From positions 26,585,265-26,649,264 of the forward strand of contig OY294051.1 of NCBI GenBank assembly GCA_958510825.1: a stretch of 64,000 nucleotides of DNA, in the 5' to 3' direction. Position numbers and translations under genes: made by a program. The stretch comes from Brachypterus glaber. Its lineage: Eukaryota; Arthropoda; Insecta; Coleoptera; Kateretidae. The notes beneath the pieces are model-generated. The model made no database searches. It saw nothing but the letters and a program-made list of their open reading frames with translations, and was not told the origin of the DNA. Position 1 is the first letter of the stretch. Each line of letters starts with the position of its first letter. Positions 1 to 10,992 of the stretch are shown piece after piece.

Positions 1-574
1 TTTTTTTATTCTATTTTTTTCAAAGACATTTTGAGTTAAAGACTAAAACAAAATGCCAACTAAGAAACTGAATTTTTGTCTGTCCGGAAACTTTATTATC
101 ATGATAGCTGACTAACTGAAAACGATTTCAGCTAAACCAATAAAAAATCCCAATAAAGAAAGAGAACTTCTAAATATGGTCAGCGTTGGTATATTCGATT
201 TTCTTTTTAATTCTTAGTAAAAAAATGTCTCGTAAAATGTTGCGTTTTTGCGGAAACATTGTTACCATGATAACTCGAGAACGCTTTTTTCTGCCTAAAC
301 AAGTACTCTTAGCTCTGGTAGAAATCGGGAAAAAGTACGGGAATTTTACCAACCCGAGAAAAGATGGGTTTATTTTATCAAATTTTGAATTTTTACTTCC
401 ATGGAAGTGTTATAAAAATATTTTCTTTTTCCGTAAAGTCTTCCGTTAGACAAAAATTTTAAAAATAAATTATTGGTTTTTATACTCCTAAAAAGATGAT
501 TTTTGCGAAAAATATGTCTGTCCGGGAAATTTTGTGACCACGATAACTCAAAATCGCTTTCAGCTGTTCTATGG

Positions 575-905
575 GGGGGGGGGGGTAATACCCAGGGACG
601 GCCTTTCAAGCCTCAAATTTGGCGCCCCTAGCAAAAGAAAAAAACACCCTAAAATAAAGCTTTGTGCGCCTACAAAAAAATAAATTTCCCCCCAAAAAAT
701 GCCATCAAAAAAAGCTTTGTCCCTGACGGTTTCTACCCACCGTGGCGCCCCTACAAAAAAAATGACGGCGCCCAAAAAAATACCCTAAGACAAAAGCTTT
801 GTGCCTGACGGTTTCTACCAAACTTGGCGCCCTGCAAACAAAATTGGCGCCCACGCCTATGGGGGGTAATTACCCCCATTACCCCCCCCTCATCTACGCC
901 CTTGC
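575..905. repeat. Remnant of the CAGGCGCGTA/GGCGCC minisatellite element
   Basis: A run of 13 G is followed by degenerate inverted units containing TTTGGCGCCCCTA and AAAGCTTTGTCCCTGA, and the stretch closes with another G/C-run pair and ATCTACGCCC. It is the same material as 8,772-9,425 in opposite orientation, but shortened. No coding content is credible; short open frames here only reflect the repeat. Confidence 0.6.
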
Positions 906-2640
906 TGGATAAACTGGAGTAGATATTTTGCTGCACAACTATGTAGTATTATTTACCTGGACAGCTATTTTATCACCTAGTCCTTTTCTATCAAATTTTT
1001 TTTTTAAGATTTTATGTAAAATTTATATGTGGATGTAATATGTAAAAAACTGTACAAGCCTATTCTTTACTAAACTGATGGACATAAATCATAATATTCC
1101 AGTGTAAAATGAGAAGTCAAACTCAACAGGACAAAAAAAAAGGTGGGTTTATATGATCATGACAATTTTGAATATGGGTCTTTGAATGAAGTGGCATTAT
1201 TTTTCAACGAAAGAATAATTTCACTTTATTCAGAGCCCCTAATTTAATTACTGTGGTGATTGTATACATCCACTTAAAGGTAAAAAGTTAAAACAGCAGC
1301 TTTTGTGAACAATATTTAAATTTGCATATTCTCTGGCCAGTTACTGGAGGGTGATAGCAATGGGTTAATTAAAGTTAACTTTGCATTCAATGAATTGTAA
1401 ACGGCTAAACTCTCAATAACCCAAAGTAGCACAAGTATATTTATTTTTATTATTTATATTATTATTATTATTATCGTATATCATTAATGACATCTATTAA
1501 GCGGCGAGATCGCCGAAGTATTCCGTGTCAATAATTTACGTATTGAATTACTTATATATAAGTAATTCCCCAGTATACTGGGGGCTTGCTAATAAATACA
1601 TTTTATTGTCAAGTTCTTATATACTTGTTATTTTTTTGGGAAACATGCCATTGGATATGGTACTGGTTGAGTGCTAGACAGGACCTTCCGACTGTATGAT
1701 TCAGTCGGTAGCGCCTTTCAGTACACAGTATATTTAATTCATTGGTGGCGCATGCAGGTGGGCAAACTAACCTTTTGGAATAGCGTCGTATTTCCATGTA
1801 CTTGGAAGCGTACGGCACCTTTCCACCTGCTCAAAAGTGCTTCGGTGCTTTTGGTAAGGTAACTGGGGATCGCAGAGGCGATTGTGGCCTGGATAGGGAA
1901 AATCGGTGCCTTTGTGATCACGAAACCGAGGGTATGGGGTCAACTTATTGAAGGACCCTAAAATAAGCACCTTCTAGAAAGTTCTAAAACAATTTTGTAG
2001 TTCTTCCGGAAGGAATATTATGGAATTTTTTGCAACACTTTTAGTTTAGACATCTGAGAATAGCGACCGGACACCGTGGTAACATTCGTGACCAAATCAA
2101 ACGTATCTTTGTGTCAATTTGTAATCACCCGTATGGGATAACGGTTGTTTTTGATGCCTATCTTGACTTGTTTTGCTTCAGAGGAAATGCCTTATAGTGT
2201 AAGTTTCTCGCCTATGGGGGATTTTCTCTGCAGAGGAATTCAGGTTTTAGTCACTTTTGCCTTTTGCCAAGATCCTTAGCCAGAACCGTTATCTTCCTTA
2301 ACGGGACGAGGGACTTAAACAAGGAATTGTCATACAACATGGTACATCTAGTGTTTATCCAGTGTACATCCATTTCGGATGTTCATTAGACAATTAAATG
2401 CTCAACTTTACCAATTTACCAGACAACTGATGGATATCTCTTGGAACCTAGTGTTCTGTGCTTGGAACTAATTGATTGATCCATCAGATCTACATCAGCT
2501 GTCTGAATTAAATTAAGGCTCTGTAGACCTTTACCTGTAATGTAAATTAAATGTCTAATGCATATCTGACATCGAAGTCAGTTCATTAATTTTTTTTAAA
2601 TTTATTTAGTCATACATTACAGGTAAAGGTCTACAGAGCC
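906..2640 (+). repeat. Conserved non-coding module M, copy A
   Basis: First of four copies of a 1.7-kb module (others at 17,461-19,140, 27,766-29,455 inverted and 48,139-49,845). It is less AT-rich than its surroundings. It carries a (TTA)n tract, a GGCGA/TCGCC hairpin and the stem-loop AAAAGTGCTTCGGTGCTTTT. Copy A alone has a perfect CCCCAGTATACTGGGG palindrome near 1,570. Small open frames exist, but differences between copies are mostly amino-acid changing, which argues against coding. Confidence 0.7.
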
Positions 2641-2647
2641 TTAATTA

Positions 2648-2942
2648 CAGGGTGTCTACAGATCGGGGAAGTTGGGAATTTGGTCAACCTAAACAAATTA
2701 GGGAAATCGAAATTAAACTCAAAAACGAGCAAAATAAATATTATTTAATTTTTAAATTTTTGAAAAAACTTTTTATATTAATCATAGTGAGAAATATTCT
2801 TTTGTTTACAGTCTTATGTTTATCTTTAGCTCCCTTCACGTCTTTAAAAAAAATTTTTGTATGTAGGTATTAAAATCAGGGAAAATCCATCCATCAGGGA
2901 AATCTGGGGAAATCTTATTTTGCAAATCCTGTGGTCACCCTG
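2648..2942. mobile_element. CAGGGTG-type MITE, copy A
   Basis: A 295-bp segment starts CAGGGTGTCTACAGATC and ends GATTTGC-type sequence CCTGTGGTCACCCTG, so the ends are inverted repeats. The interior is AT-rich with repeated GGGAAATC-like words and has no ORF. The same element occurs at 27,157-27,765 (inverted) and 49,846-50,144, and is interrupted by the LINE at 19,141-25,652. A diverged relative is at 54,561-55,049. It probably moved as a non-autonomous DNA element; the transposase source is not in the window. Confidence 0.7.
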
Positions 2943-3580
2943 CATTAGATTTACTGTGATTGTGTGTGTTGTCTAGGTTCATTTTCCCTCTTTTGTGGTT
3001 GATAAAGACTGCAAACTGACTTTTCCACTTTAGCAGCCTGTGGCCTTTCTTACCGAAGCTTTTTATTAAAGACTCCGGACTTCTTTAGTGGTATGGTCGA
3101 CCTGTAGTCCGTAAATTTACTTATTGTTCATAGTTTTAATTTTTTACCTTCTGTTCCAGATTCGATTTATTTTACTATCTAAGGACTTAATTGTACAGAA
3201 AATTGCATGATTGTGAATAATTTTTGTTTTGTTTTGTACTTCATTAAAAATAAAGATACTAGGATATTAAAAAGTTCTTGTTTTAATTTTTAACTGAATA
3301 TATCCGCGGTGGGCGTTCTGTGTGGTAGATTCCTTAAAATTAGTTTAAATCCCCTAGTAGTTCAAATGCATCATTAAACCTAACCTCAACTTATTCAGGC
3401 TTGCCATTAACGGAACAACTATCCCTAAAGTTTTTAAAGTTGGCAACATTGATTTTTAGCAATGTTGCCAATAGTGAAAATTTAACGTAAAATATGTCAT
3501 ACTATTTTAAGCGGTTATAATTCAAAAACTACGAGCTATCTAAAAAATTCTTTCGGATTTGAAATTAGAAGGCCCAAATC

Positions 3581-4682
3581 TAAGTGTAATAAATGTAATA
3601 TGTTTGATTCGGTAAGTTAAAAATGTATTTTTTGGGGACCCCATTTCACCACCTTTTCGGAGGTTCTAGCTTCCAAGGGAATCCGATCCAGGAACTGGCA
3701 ATTTGCAAATAGCTTAATTTGAATGTTCTTTAATACATATATAAAATACAGCCGCGAGAAAATAATGAAATAAACATGGTCGCCAGCTCTTAGGCTATTA
3801 GTGTTTGGTTTCTTTTGAAACATCCAGATATAAAATAAAACGTTACCTACTGTAGAAATTATTGCTATTATAAATATTAAAGCATATAGACAAATAATAT
3901 ATTAATATGTAGCATATTTAGATATATGAAACCAATAGTATTTAGTTTATTTTAAGCTTTTTGAGTTACATTTAAGATGTTCTATACAGTGTTTTCACCA
4001 GAAAGCTGTTTTTGGGTCCTGTTGGATTTGGATCGAAGAGGGTCTCTTTAGTCCAAATCCGAATGGTTTTGTTAGTTGTTGTTGTATATGATCTTATCTT
4101 AAACAGTATGTCTTTTATATTTTAATAAAAAAATAAAATCATGATTTCATATTTGTAAAGCTTATAAATATATATCTTTACAACCTGGTTGTACCATTGT
4201 TTAATCATTATGATTTAGCACTTTTAATACCACTAGCACTTTTAGCACTTTTAATACCACTAGCACTTTTAGCACTTTTAATATCACTAGTGCAATAATT
4301 ATTTTTTTAAAATGCCTAAGAATACATTTAATATTAATATTAAGTTTTATAATAGTTGTAGATAAAATTTTGTATATTATACCTACATATGGTATGCAAA
4401 TCACAACATTTATCTGGGGTGGTGCTCAACACCCCCTGACATGATTTTGAGCACCCTCTGGTAAAATAAGCTCTAAGCACTCCCACAGGGGGTGCTTAAG
4501 TTGAAACAGAAGCTACCTTACATTAAAAAATAATACTGTGAGTAATGTAAATTGAGGCGTAAAGGAAAACTGGTCAGTAAATTATTTACTTGGAAAAATT
4601 TGAATGTTGGGAATTTGTCAGAGGTGAGGACCATTTTTGTAGTCATCAAAATTTTACAGTCAGGGGTAAGCTGTTGTTTTCA
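3581..4682. other. Unique spacer between copies A and B, no gene seen
   Basis: This 1.1 kb has no match to the rest of the window and no convincing coding frame. It contains a short tandem repeat (4,215-4,292) and small inverted words around 4,410-4,500 (GGTGCTCAACACCCCCT and CAGGGGGTGCTTAAG). Confidence 0.6.
4215..4292. repeat. About 33-bp tandem repeat
   Basis: TTTTAATACCACTAGCACTTTTAGCAC-type units are repeated about 2.5 times, the last unit reading ATATCAC. The minus-strand translation (KVLKVLVVL repeats) is a by-product of the repeat. Confidence 0.75.
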
Positions 4683-4793
4683 CTTAAGTAAAATATACTT
4701 TAGTGTCCATTTACTTTATTTTTTAAATTATAATTTTTGAGTCCTCGCGAAATGAATACCTCGATTCAAGCTTTGCTACATAATCGATATCTT

Positions 4794-4881
4794 CTTCTTC
4801 CTTCTTTATGGTATCGTGTGGTAATTGGTATCTTCCAATTCCAATTTGTGTTTTTGGCCTTTTCTATTGATAATTGGCCAG
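4794..4881 (-). mobile_element. 88-bp severely 5'-truncated LINE relic
   Basis: Copy B has 88 bp here that copy C lacks at the matching site (near 43,012). The insert is flanked by AATCGATATCTT (4,782-4,793) and AATCGGTATCTT (4,882-4,893), a 12-bp duplication with one mismatch. On the minus strand the insert ends GGAAGAAG before the duplication, resembling the GAA-rich tail of the full-length LINE at 19,345. It is too short to prove family membership. Confidence 0.5.
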
Positions 4882-5019
4882 AATCGGTATCTTATATCTT
4901 GTAATTGTGAAAACTGTTAACTTAATAAAATAAATGTATTAACAAGGAGCGCAATCACCATTTTTGTCTTTCACATATTTTCACATAGATGTCGCGATTT
5001 TAAACTCTTTGAAGCAATG

Positions 5020-6510
5020 GCGCCAAAAGCAGATGTCAATTTACATTGAAGTTCAGCATTTATGGCTAAATTATGGTTTAAGTTAAAGATATTATTGTTC
5101 AGGTATTTGCAGTTTTTCGCATTAGACTCCTATTAATCATTGTAAATGTTTTTACGTTTTATAATAAAATTTTTGACGTAGATTTTCCTGGTTCCCAAAA
5201 AGTTTTAACGTATTCAGAGATCGAAATTAAGTATAATTCGCTCCTAAATTACAAAAATTTAATAAAATCGACAATGTTCGTGTAACAATTGTATTAATTT
5301 ATTAAATACTTATCAACATTTTTGATTTCCCCCAGAAAAGAAAAATTTCGCTGACGTCAATCTGCGCAAGGAGTTTGCGCAGCGTCGAATCTTTAACGCC
5401 GACGAAGATAGTCGCTGTGAAGCATAGAGCTTGCCATTACAAGTTAAATAAACGTTTTTATTGTTCAGGTAAGTTCTATTGTTGTATTTAAACCTTTATT
5501 ACCACTTCGAAAATATTTATACGTTTTCCTGTAATGTTTTTCTTCTAATTTTGCATAATCGCAGCAAAGAAGCTTGCAACAGCACACCATTGTTTTTATC
5601 ACAGGTAGGCTTTTCTAAATGGGTGGGTTTTCTGTAGTATTATGCGTCTTTTAGGAAGTTTTAATGCATTCAAAGTTTGTATTTTAGACTAATATTTGCT
5701 TTAAAGTTACATAAATTCAATAAAATCGGTCTTTTTTTAAGCAGGCTTTGACATGCGCAAGGCGTCTGCGCAGCTTCACTTTTGTGGCCGGCTAGCTCTT
5801 GCCGGCAGAAGCTAACGCAATGTAGCATTTATTTCCAAATATCGTTTAAATTTACGTTTCTATTATTCAGGTATGTGAAATTTTTGTATTTGGACTTTAA
5901 TTAACTCTGTAAATGTTTTTACATTTTTCCGATATGTTTTTCCTTGTAATTTTGTATCATTGAAGCAAAGCTTTGTGCACAACTCTTGTTTTTCTGTAGT
6001 ATTCTGGGGATTTTAAGAAGTATAATTGCATTCAACGGTTGTATTTTAGATAGTAAGTTGACTATGTTTGTTTTTAAATTATATAAATTCAACAAAACCG
6101 ATTTTTTGAGTGTTTTGAGGCAAGCGGGGGTGTTCTGTCGTGACTTCTCTATTATAGTGACGCATATATGCGCAAAGGATTGGCACAGCTTCATTTCTTT
6201 TGTTGCAATGTACGCAAGCTATAGCTTCTGTACATTGCAACAAAAGAAATGAAGCTGTGAAAATTATTTTCGCATATATGCGTCACTATAATAGAGACGT
6301 CACCTCAAAACTCTTTCAAGAAATCGATTTTGATGAATTTATATAATTTAAAAACAAATATAGTCAAATTACTATCTAAAATACAACCGTTGAATGCAAT
6401 TATACTTTTTAAAAGACCCAGAATACTACACAAAGCTTTGCTATAGCACAGTGCAGCATTCATAGCTAAATATAATTTAAATTCATAATTTTATTATTCA
6501 GCTTTGTGCA
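5020..6510. repeat. Diverged tandem array, about 400-bp period
   Basis: Four related units start near 5,090, 5,460, 5,865 and 6,495. Each begins ATTRTTCAGGT, then a GTATTTGGNCYTTATT-type stretch, TGTAAATGTTTTTACG, a TTGCATTCAA-type stretch and ATATAAATTCAACAAAAT. Two spacers have a GC-richer core with GCGCAAGG...TGCGCAGC. Similarity is loose, so this is an old array. Copy C holds the mirror (39,600-42,890, interrupted by a Harbinger element) and copy D part of it. No coding frame is credible. Confidence 0.6.
5965..6441. mobile_element. Foldback (palindromic) element of about 480 bp
   Basis: GCAAAGCTTTGTG at 5,965 is matched by CACAAAGCTTTGC at 6,429-6,441. Almost the whole interval folds on itself, for example GTAGTATTCTGGG against CCCAGAATACTAC and GACGCATATATGCG against CGCATATATGCGTC. 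The turning point is GCTATAGC near 6,220. Copy C has the mirror (about 39,645-40,110), and copy D has a version missing the loop (about 43,195-43,580). No ORF encodes a transposase. Confidence 0.7.
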
Positions 6511-7119
6511 GTTTTTGTATTTGGGTCCTTATTGATTTTTTTTAAATATTTTCGGATGCTTTTTTCTTTCCTATTTGCGTTATGTCCGAAAGCTGCTTTT
6601 TTGCAAAGCATCAGTTCTTCAATTGCCATGGGTTTCCCTTTTTTTTACCAAATACAGATATTCTAATTTTTTCTGGGGCAAAATATATTTTGAATTTTTT
6701 TGGTTCATTGTTTTTATTTTGGTGTTTTTGATTTTTTTTTTAATTCGATTTTGATCCAAAAATATTTTTGAATGTTTAAAAAAAAGCTCGCTTTAAGTTA
6801 GTTTCAATTTTTTTAAGAGTTCTCGAATTCTTTTGTTTTTTTTTTCGGAATATATTTTGCAATTTTTTCGGACCAAATATTTTTTTGCTCATTGGGCAAT
6901 TAAATTTTAGCAAAATGATTTTCTTCATTTTTGCGCGGTTTTTTGGAGTGATATACTTTTTTTTGAATTTTTATTTTTTGACTTTTTTTTCTTGAGACCA
7001 TTAGTCTCAATTTTTGTGATCGTTCGCTTTTGTTAATACATGGGTCAAGATCTTTTACTATATATTTTTATTAATTCTCAGCCAGTCATAAATAGTCATC
7101 CCAGGGGTATCGCAAATAC
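6511..7119. other. T-rich low-complexity stretch, no gene
   Basis: Long T runs and TTTTTTGG-type words dominate. The mirror in copy C (39,000-39,600) and the direct copy in D (43,640-44,200) contain open frames only because the sequence is nearly homopolymeric; these translate to F/L/K-rich strings with no domain. Confidence 0.7.
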
Positions 7120-7200
7120 GGACACTAGATCTAGGTCTTAAGTTGGCAAGGCGACAGAGTCTTTAGCCTTGCTAACTTAAGGCCTACACATCTAGTGTCC
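7120..7200. mobile_element. Mini-hairpin of the GGACACTAGATCTAGG family, copy B
   Basis: GGACACTAGATCTAGGTC on the left is mirrored by GGCCTACACATCTAGTGTCC on the right, with AAGTTGGCAAGG/CCTTGCTAACTT between. It is essentially the two tips of the 936-bp element at 55,081-56,016 joined together. A second copy in D is at 44,272-44,350. Confidence 0.65.
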
Positions 7201-7794
7201 CTAGTCGCAGAGGCATCCAGTGTGCCTCTCTTGTGAGGATCTTTGCGACGCACTATGGAATAATTGACCCAAACAGTTAAATTTTTTGAATTATTTTTTG
7301 GTATTTTGCTTTTCCATTTTCAAAATTTCGCCCAAAAATGTTCATTTTTTTTGCGTATTTTTGCGATTTGTGACGTTTTATGTCGATATTAATCAATTGC
7401 AAGCAAAAAAAAAAGAATTTGTGGCTTGGTCATTTGGGGAACGTTCAAGTATTACGTAACGCAAATTTTGATCATTTTGGACCCCCCCCCCTGTAACGCT
7501 ATTTTCTTATACCATTAACATGGGCGTAACACTCCAAAATTCTAGCCCCACCACTAAGGGTCAGGGATCCCCTCTTTTTAATTGTTCATATTTTTTTTGT
7601 AAATCGACCTTTAGGGTTTTTTTTGACTCATCTAAACTAAATTTATTATTTAAAATTTTTTAGCCACGCCCACAAGGAGGCCGGAGTATCTAATTTGTTT
7701 CTTTTTCATATCTTTGTAAAAATGGGGTTCCAAGGATTTTCGCTAAAAGTACATCTGTGATATTCTGTGCGTAATTTCTTTATACAGAGCGGTC

Positions 7795-8508
7795 CAAAAG
7801 TCACCCCCCCTCTTAACTTTTGAACCAGTTGAGATATCGACTTCAAATTTCGAACTTTTAAATAAGACAACTTAAGCTATCTTTTAGTATATATTTAATA
7901 CTTTCAGCTCTTAAAATGTGACAGGGGGCATGGGGGCACATTTTTTTAAATGGAAAGGGGGGTCGTGTAATACATCATTTTAAAGCTTATAAAATTCTCC
8001 ATTTAACTCCATATTTTTAAATTTAAAAAGTCCAAATTTTTTGGGTTTAAAATGGGGTTGAAAATGGGTATTAATGTCAAAATTCCTCTAAAAAAAACAA
8101 ATAATTTTTTAAAAATGCCTAATTTCATCATAAAAAAATGTTAATTATACTTTTAAACTAATTTTAGTTGACATAAATAAAAATTTATAAAAAAAAACTT
8201 AAAAAATCGAATGTTTTAGCACAAAAAATTGAAAAATAAAACCTTAAAAAACATTTTTAAAAAATTTTAAAATGTTAGATTAAATAGAGAACTTTATAAG
8301 CTTTAAAATGATGTATCACACGACCCCCCTTTCCATTTAAAAAATGTCCCGCCATGCCCCCCTGCCCACATTTTAAGAGCTGAAAATATCAAATATATGC
8401 TAAAAGATAGTTGTCTTATTTAAGAGTTCTAAATTTGAAGTCTATCTATATCTCTACTCGTTCAAAAGTTAAAAGGGGGGGGGGGGGGGTGACTTTTGGA
8501 CCGCACTG
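7795..8508. mobile_element. Tc1/mariner-type MITE with TA duplication, copy 1
   Basis: The 714-bp element begins CAGAGCGGTCCAAAAGTCAC and ends with its complement, GTGACTTTTGGACCGCACTG. TA lies on each side (7,793-7,794 and 8,509-8,510). The interior folds as a long imperfect palindrome with G/C runs near each end and no transposase ORF. Copy D lacks it at the matching site (TTCTTTATAAAATATATAC near 44,886), giving an empty site. Related copies are at 46,333-47,031 and 57,167-57,892. TA duplication and terminal palindromy fit Tc1/mariner-mobilised MITEs. Confidence 0.8.
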
Positions 8509-8771
8509 TATAATATATACATACTATGTAAACTAGAATAGTTATTACACGGAAATAATTACCAAGATGCACCCTAAAGTATAACAAAAACCTTTCAGTA
8601 TACGATTAAATAAAAAAAATAAGGAGTTATTTTATGAGTCCATTGTAAACATGCTAGTTAGGTACAATAATTGAAAAAATAGTAATAAACAATAGTACAT
8701 ATTTTGTTCAACCAATCCATAACGAAAATCTTAACAATCTTAACAGCAAAATTAATCTCTCTAAAACGCAC

Positions 8772-9425
8772 CAGGCGCGTATATATGGGGGGGGGGGGTA
8801 AATACCCCCCCCCAGAATCTTTATTTTTTATATATTTTTTTGTTATTTTAAATAAAAAAATAAAATAACAGCGGGTGTTTCTTTTCTCCGGGTAGGGGCG
8901 CCAAATTTCTTAGAAACAGGGGAAAGTTTTTTTTCGGAGGATGATTTTTTGTCTTGGTAGTGGCGGCAAGAGGGCCGCCAAATTTAGTAGAAGCGCTCAG
9001 GGATAAAGCTTTTTTTTGGTGGGTGTTTTGTTTTGATTTGATAAGGGGTGCCAATTTTTGTAGGAACGCTTTGGGACAAAGCTGCTTTTTTTCGGAGGGT
9101 GATTTTTTGTCTTTTGTCCAAATTTTGTAGAAGCGCTCAGGGATAAACCTTTTTTTTCAGAGACTGTTTTTTTTTTGTTTTGATAGGGGCGCCAGGTTTT
9201 GTATAAAGGCTTAGGGACAAAGCTTTTTTCGGTTTTTTTTCGGAGATGTTTTTGTTTGTTTCGGTAGGGGTGCCAAATTTTGTAGAAACGCTCAGAGAAA
9301 GAAAAGCTTTTTTTTTCGGAAGATGTTTTTGTAGGGGCGCCAAATTTTTATCAGAAACCTTCAAGGACAAAGCTTTTTTTTCGGCAAGGGCGCCAAATTT
9401 AATAAAAATTCTATCTACGCGCCTG
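8772..9425. mobile_element. CAGGCGCGTA element with internal GGCGCC minisatellite, copy B
   Basis: The ends are CAGGCGCGTA (8,772) and TACGCGCCTG (9,425). A G-run/C-run pair follows the left end. The interior is tandem units of roughly 70-95 bp, each with GGGGCGCCAAATTTTGTAG, CGCTCAGGGACAAAGC and a T-run plus CGGAGG. Direct copy in D at 45,103-45,757; shortened mirror in C at about 38,290-38,697; remnant in A at 575-905. Minus-strand open frames here (K/S/L-rich) are repeat artefacts. Confidence 0.7.
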
Positions 9426-9719
9426 AAACGCACGGCTTTCAAGACGTATGTACTTCGAATTACTGTGTAAGTGACGACAGCCCAAAAAAGTTCAAAGTAG
9501 CGGCCTGTTGTCCCCCATCTATTAGGCTAACATGGTACCATGTGCACAAGCAATAATCCTTTCCTAGAAAATCCAAATTTCAAAAATCGAATTAAGTTCA
9601 TGTTTATGGGTCAAATACCCCATAGTGCGACGTCACATTGGTATTTGTCGTAGAGATTCTTCGCCGTGAACCTCATTGGGAGGTTTTTGTGCAAATACTA
9701 GTTAAAATACCTAGGTATG
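9426..9719. other. Repeat-unit interior, no gene
   Basis: Unit sequence also present in D (45,758-46,051), with CCCATAGTGCGACGTC and GGTACCATG landmarks. I see no coding frame or RNA gene. Confidence 0.5.
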
Positions 9720-10106
9720 CAGGGTTGTTTAATTTTGTCCGGGTGGACAAAACTGGACGGAAGTAATCAAATTTTGGCGGACTGGACAAAATTAAAAAAA
9801 AACTGATTTTGTCCACAAACTCTGGACAAAATTGGACAAAATCAAAAGAAAATATGAATATTAAATTTTAAAACGTATTTATCTATGTAAACATTAAAAA
9901 AAAAACACTCAAATAATTAAAACAAAATAAAACATAACGAAAAAAACCAAATATATGTGACAAAATTTAGGTTAGTTAACATAATATATAAATATATACA
10001 TATATATGGAAAATAATCCTCGTTTATATTTTTAAAAAATTGACTTTTTTCTTAATTTCATTGCATGGTTCCCTTTCTATAACTTATAAACATGTTTATA
10101 AGTTAA

Positions 10107-10431
10107 CACAGCTCGAATCGAAGTATTCATTTACCGAGGGAAAACAAAAATTAAAATTATTTATTATTTTTTTTTTAATGTAGATACTTCAAACTATATT
10201 TCTCCGAGTATTTCTCTTCTTACATAGTGATTCACTTAAAACATAAAAAAAATTATAAAAATATTTTTTATATTTTTTTTTATAAAAATTCTTTTTTCAC
10301 GTTCCAAGTAAATCACTATGTAAAAACAGCCGGTCCGGTTTGTTATAGTTTAAAGTGTCTTTAAAAAATATATTTTTTTAATTCTAATATTTGCTTGCCT
10401 CTGGCAAATGAATACTTCGATCCGACCAGTG
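10107..10431. mobile_element. CACTGGTC / CGAAGTATTCATTTACC MITE, copy B
   Basis: The left end reads CAC-GCTCGAATCGAAGTATTC (with one inserted base) and the right end AATACTTCGATCCGACCAGTG. The arms pair through AAATCACTATGTAAAA-type internal words. About 325 bp, no ORF. Other copies: 37,841-38,170 (mirror in C) and 47,124-47,363 (D). Half-copies starting with the same tip occur at 15,478 and at the outer end of copy C near 43,030-43,115. Confidence 0.7.
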
Positions 10432-10992
10432 CTTATAAAGCACGAATAAAAACAACAAAAAAACTCAAATAAGCAAACTTTTCTTTTTCTAAATTCAACT
10501 CAGGCTTAAACTTAAGTTGATGAATCCAAATCGGCACCATATTTAATCTATCTTAATCAAAGTTAAAGGCCAAAAATGATTTTTGACATTTTCCGGCTCA
10601 TTTTTCTTAAAATGCTGTGTACATAGACAAATTCTGAAGCCAGATTAGGAGTCAGCGCTTCGAAATGTAAATAATTTTAAAGTTTTACTGTTTAAAAGCA
10701 GCTGGAGGCAGCTTGGGAGCTGGACTCTAACTGTGACTCACTCAACCCCCAGCCTCAGAGGTTTGTAGATAGACTTAACTTCAAAGTGAGTGAAAGGTGT
10801 TAAAAGAAAGAATGATCATAGGTGAATGATATTTTATTTGAATATAATTTGGTTTATATACAATTTAGAACTTAAATGTTTTATTAATCTTCACGATTTA
10901 GTCTTGACTATGTTTTATGTTTTAATATTGCTGTTCCTTGTAACCATATTCTTCTTTTTTATACAAATATGTATATTTTAAATAATGCCTGT

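Larger units (their letters stand above)
1..3580 (+). repeat. Composite repeat unit, copy A (right-hand part)
   Basis: This stretch matches the 3' part of the large unit seen again at about 15,790-26,170 (copy B), inverted in copy C, and at 47,820-50,560 (copy D). Shared landmarks in the same order are the TGTCCGG/ATAACTCGAG array, the G-run/GGCGCC remnant, the (TTA)n tract near 1,445-1,475, the conserved 1.7-kb module and the CAGGGTG MITE. Similarity with copy D continues to about 3,580 (the GCAATGTTGCCAATAG segment), further than with copy B. It differs from B by scattered substitutions and small indels, so it is an older copy than the B/C pair. No gene is supported. Confidence 0.85.

Noticed and set aside
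1739..1921. A 60-codon minus-strand frame (MITKAPIFPIQATIASAIPS...) kept in all four copies of module M (also near 18,270, 28,454 and 48,990)
   Set aside because: Most differences between copies change the amino acid (R/G, H/R, I/N, L/F), copies B and C are identical only because the DNA is, and no domain is recognisable. Kept as non-coding.
4201..4404. Minus-strand frame with KVLKVLVVL repeats
   Set aside because: Direct translation of a short tandem repeat in AT-rich sequence; no start context or domain.
6511..7080. F/L-rich open frames in the T-rich segment and its copies (39,332-39,607; 43,670-44,188), membrane-protein-like at first sight
   Set aside because: Hydrophobicity comes from T homopolymers; frames are not conserved between copies B, C and D.
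9137..9442. About 100-codon K/S/L-rich frames on the minus strand (also 45,469-45,846 and 38,200-38,625)
   Set aside because: Produced by the GGCGCC/AAAGC minisatellite; frames shift between copies and have no domain.
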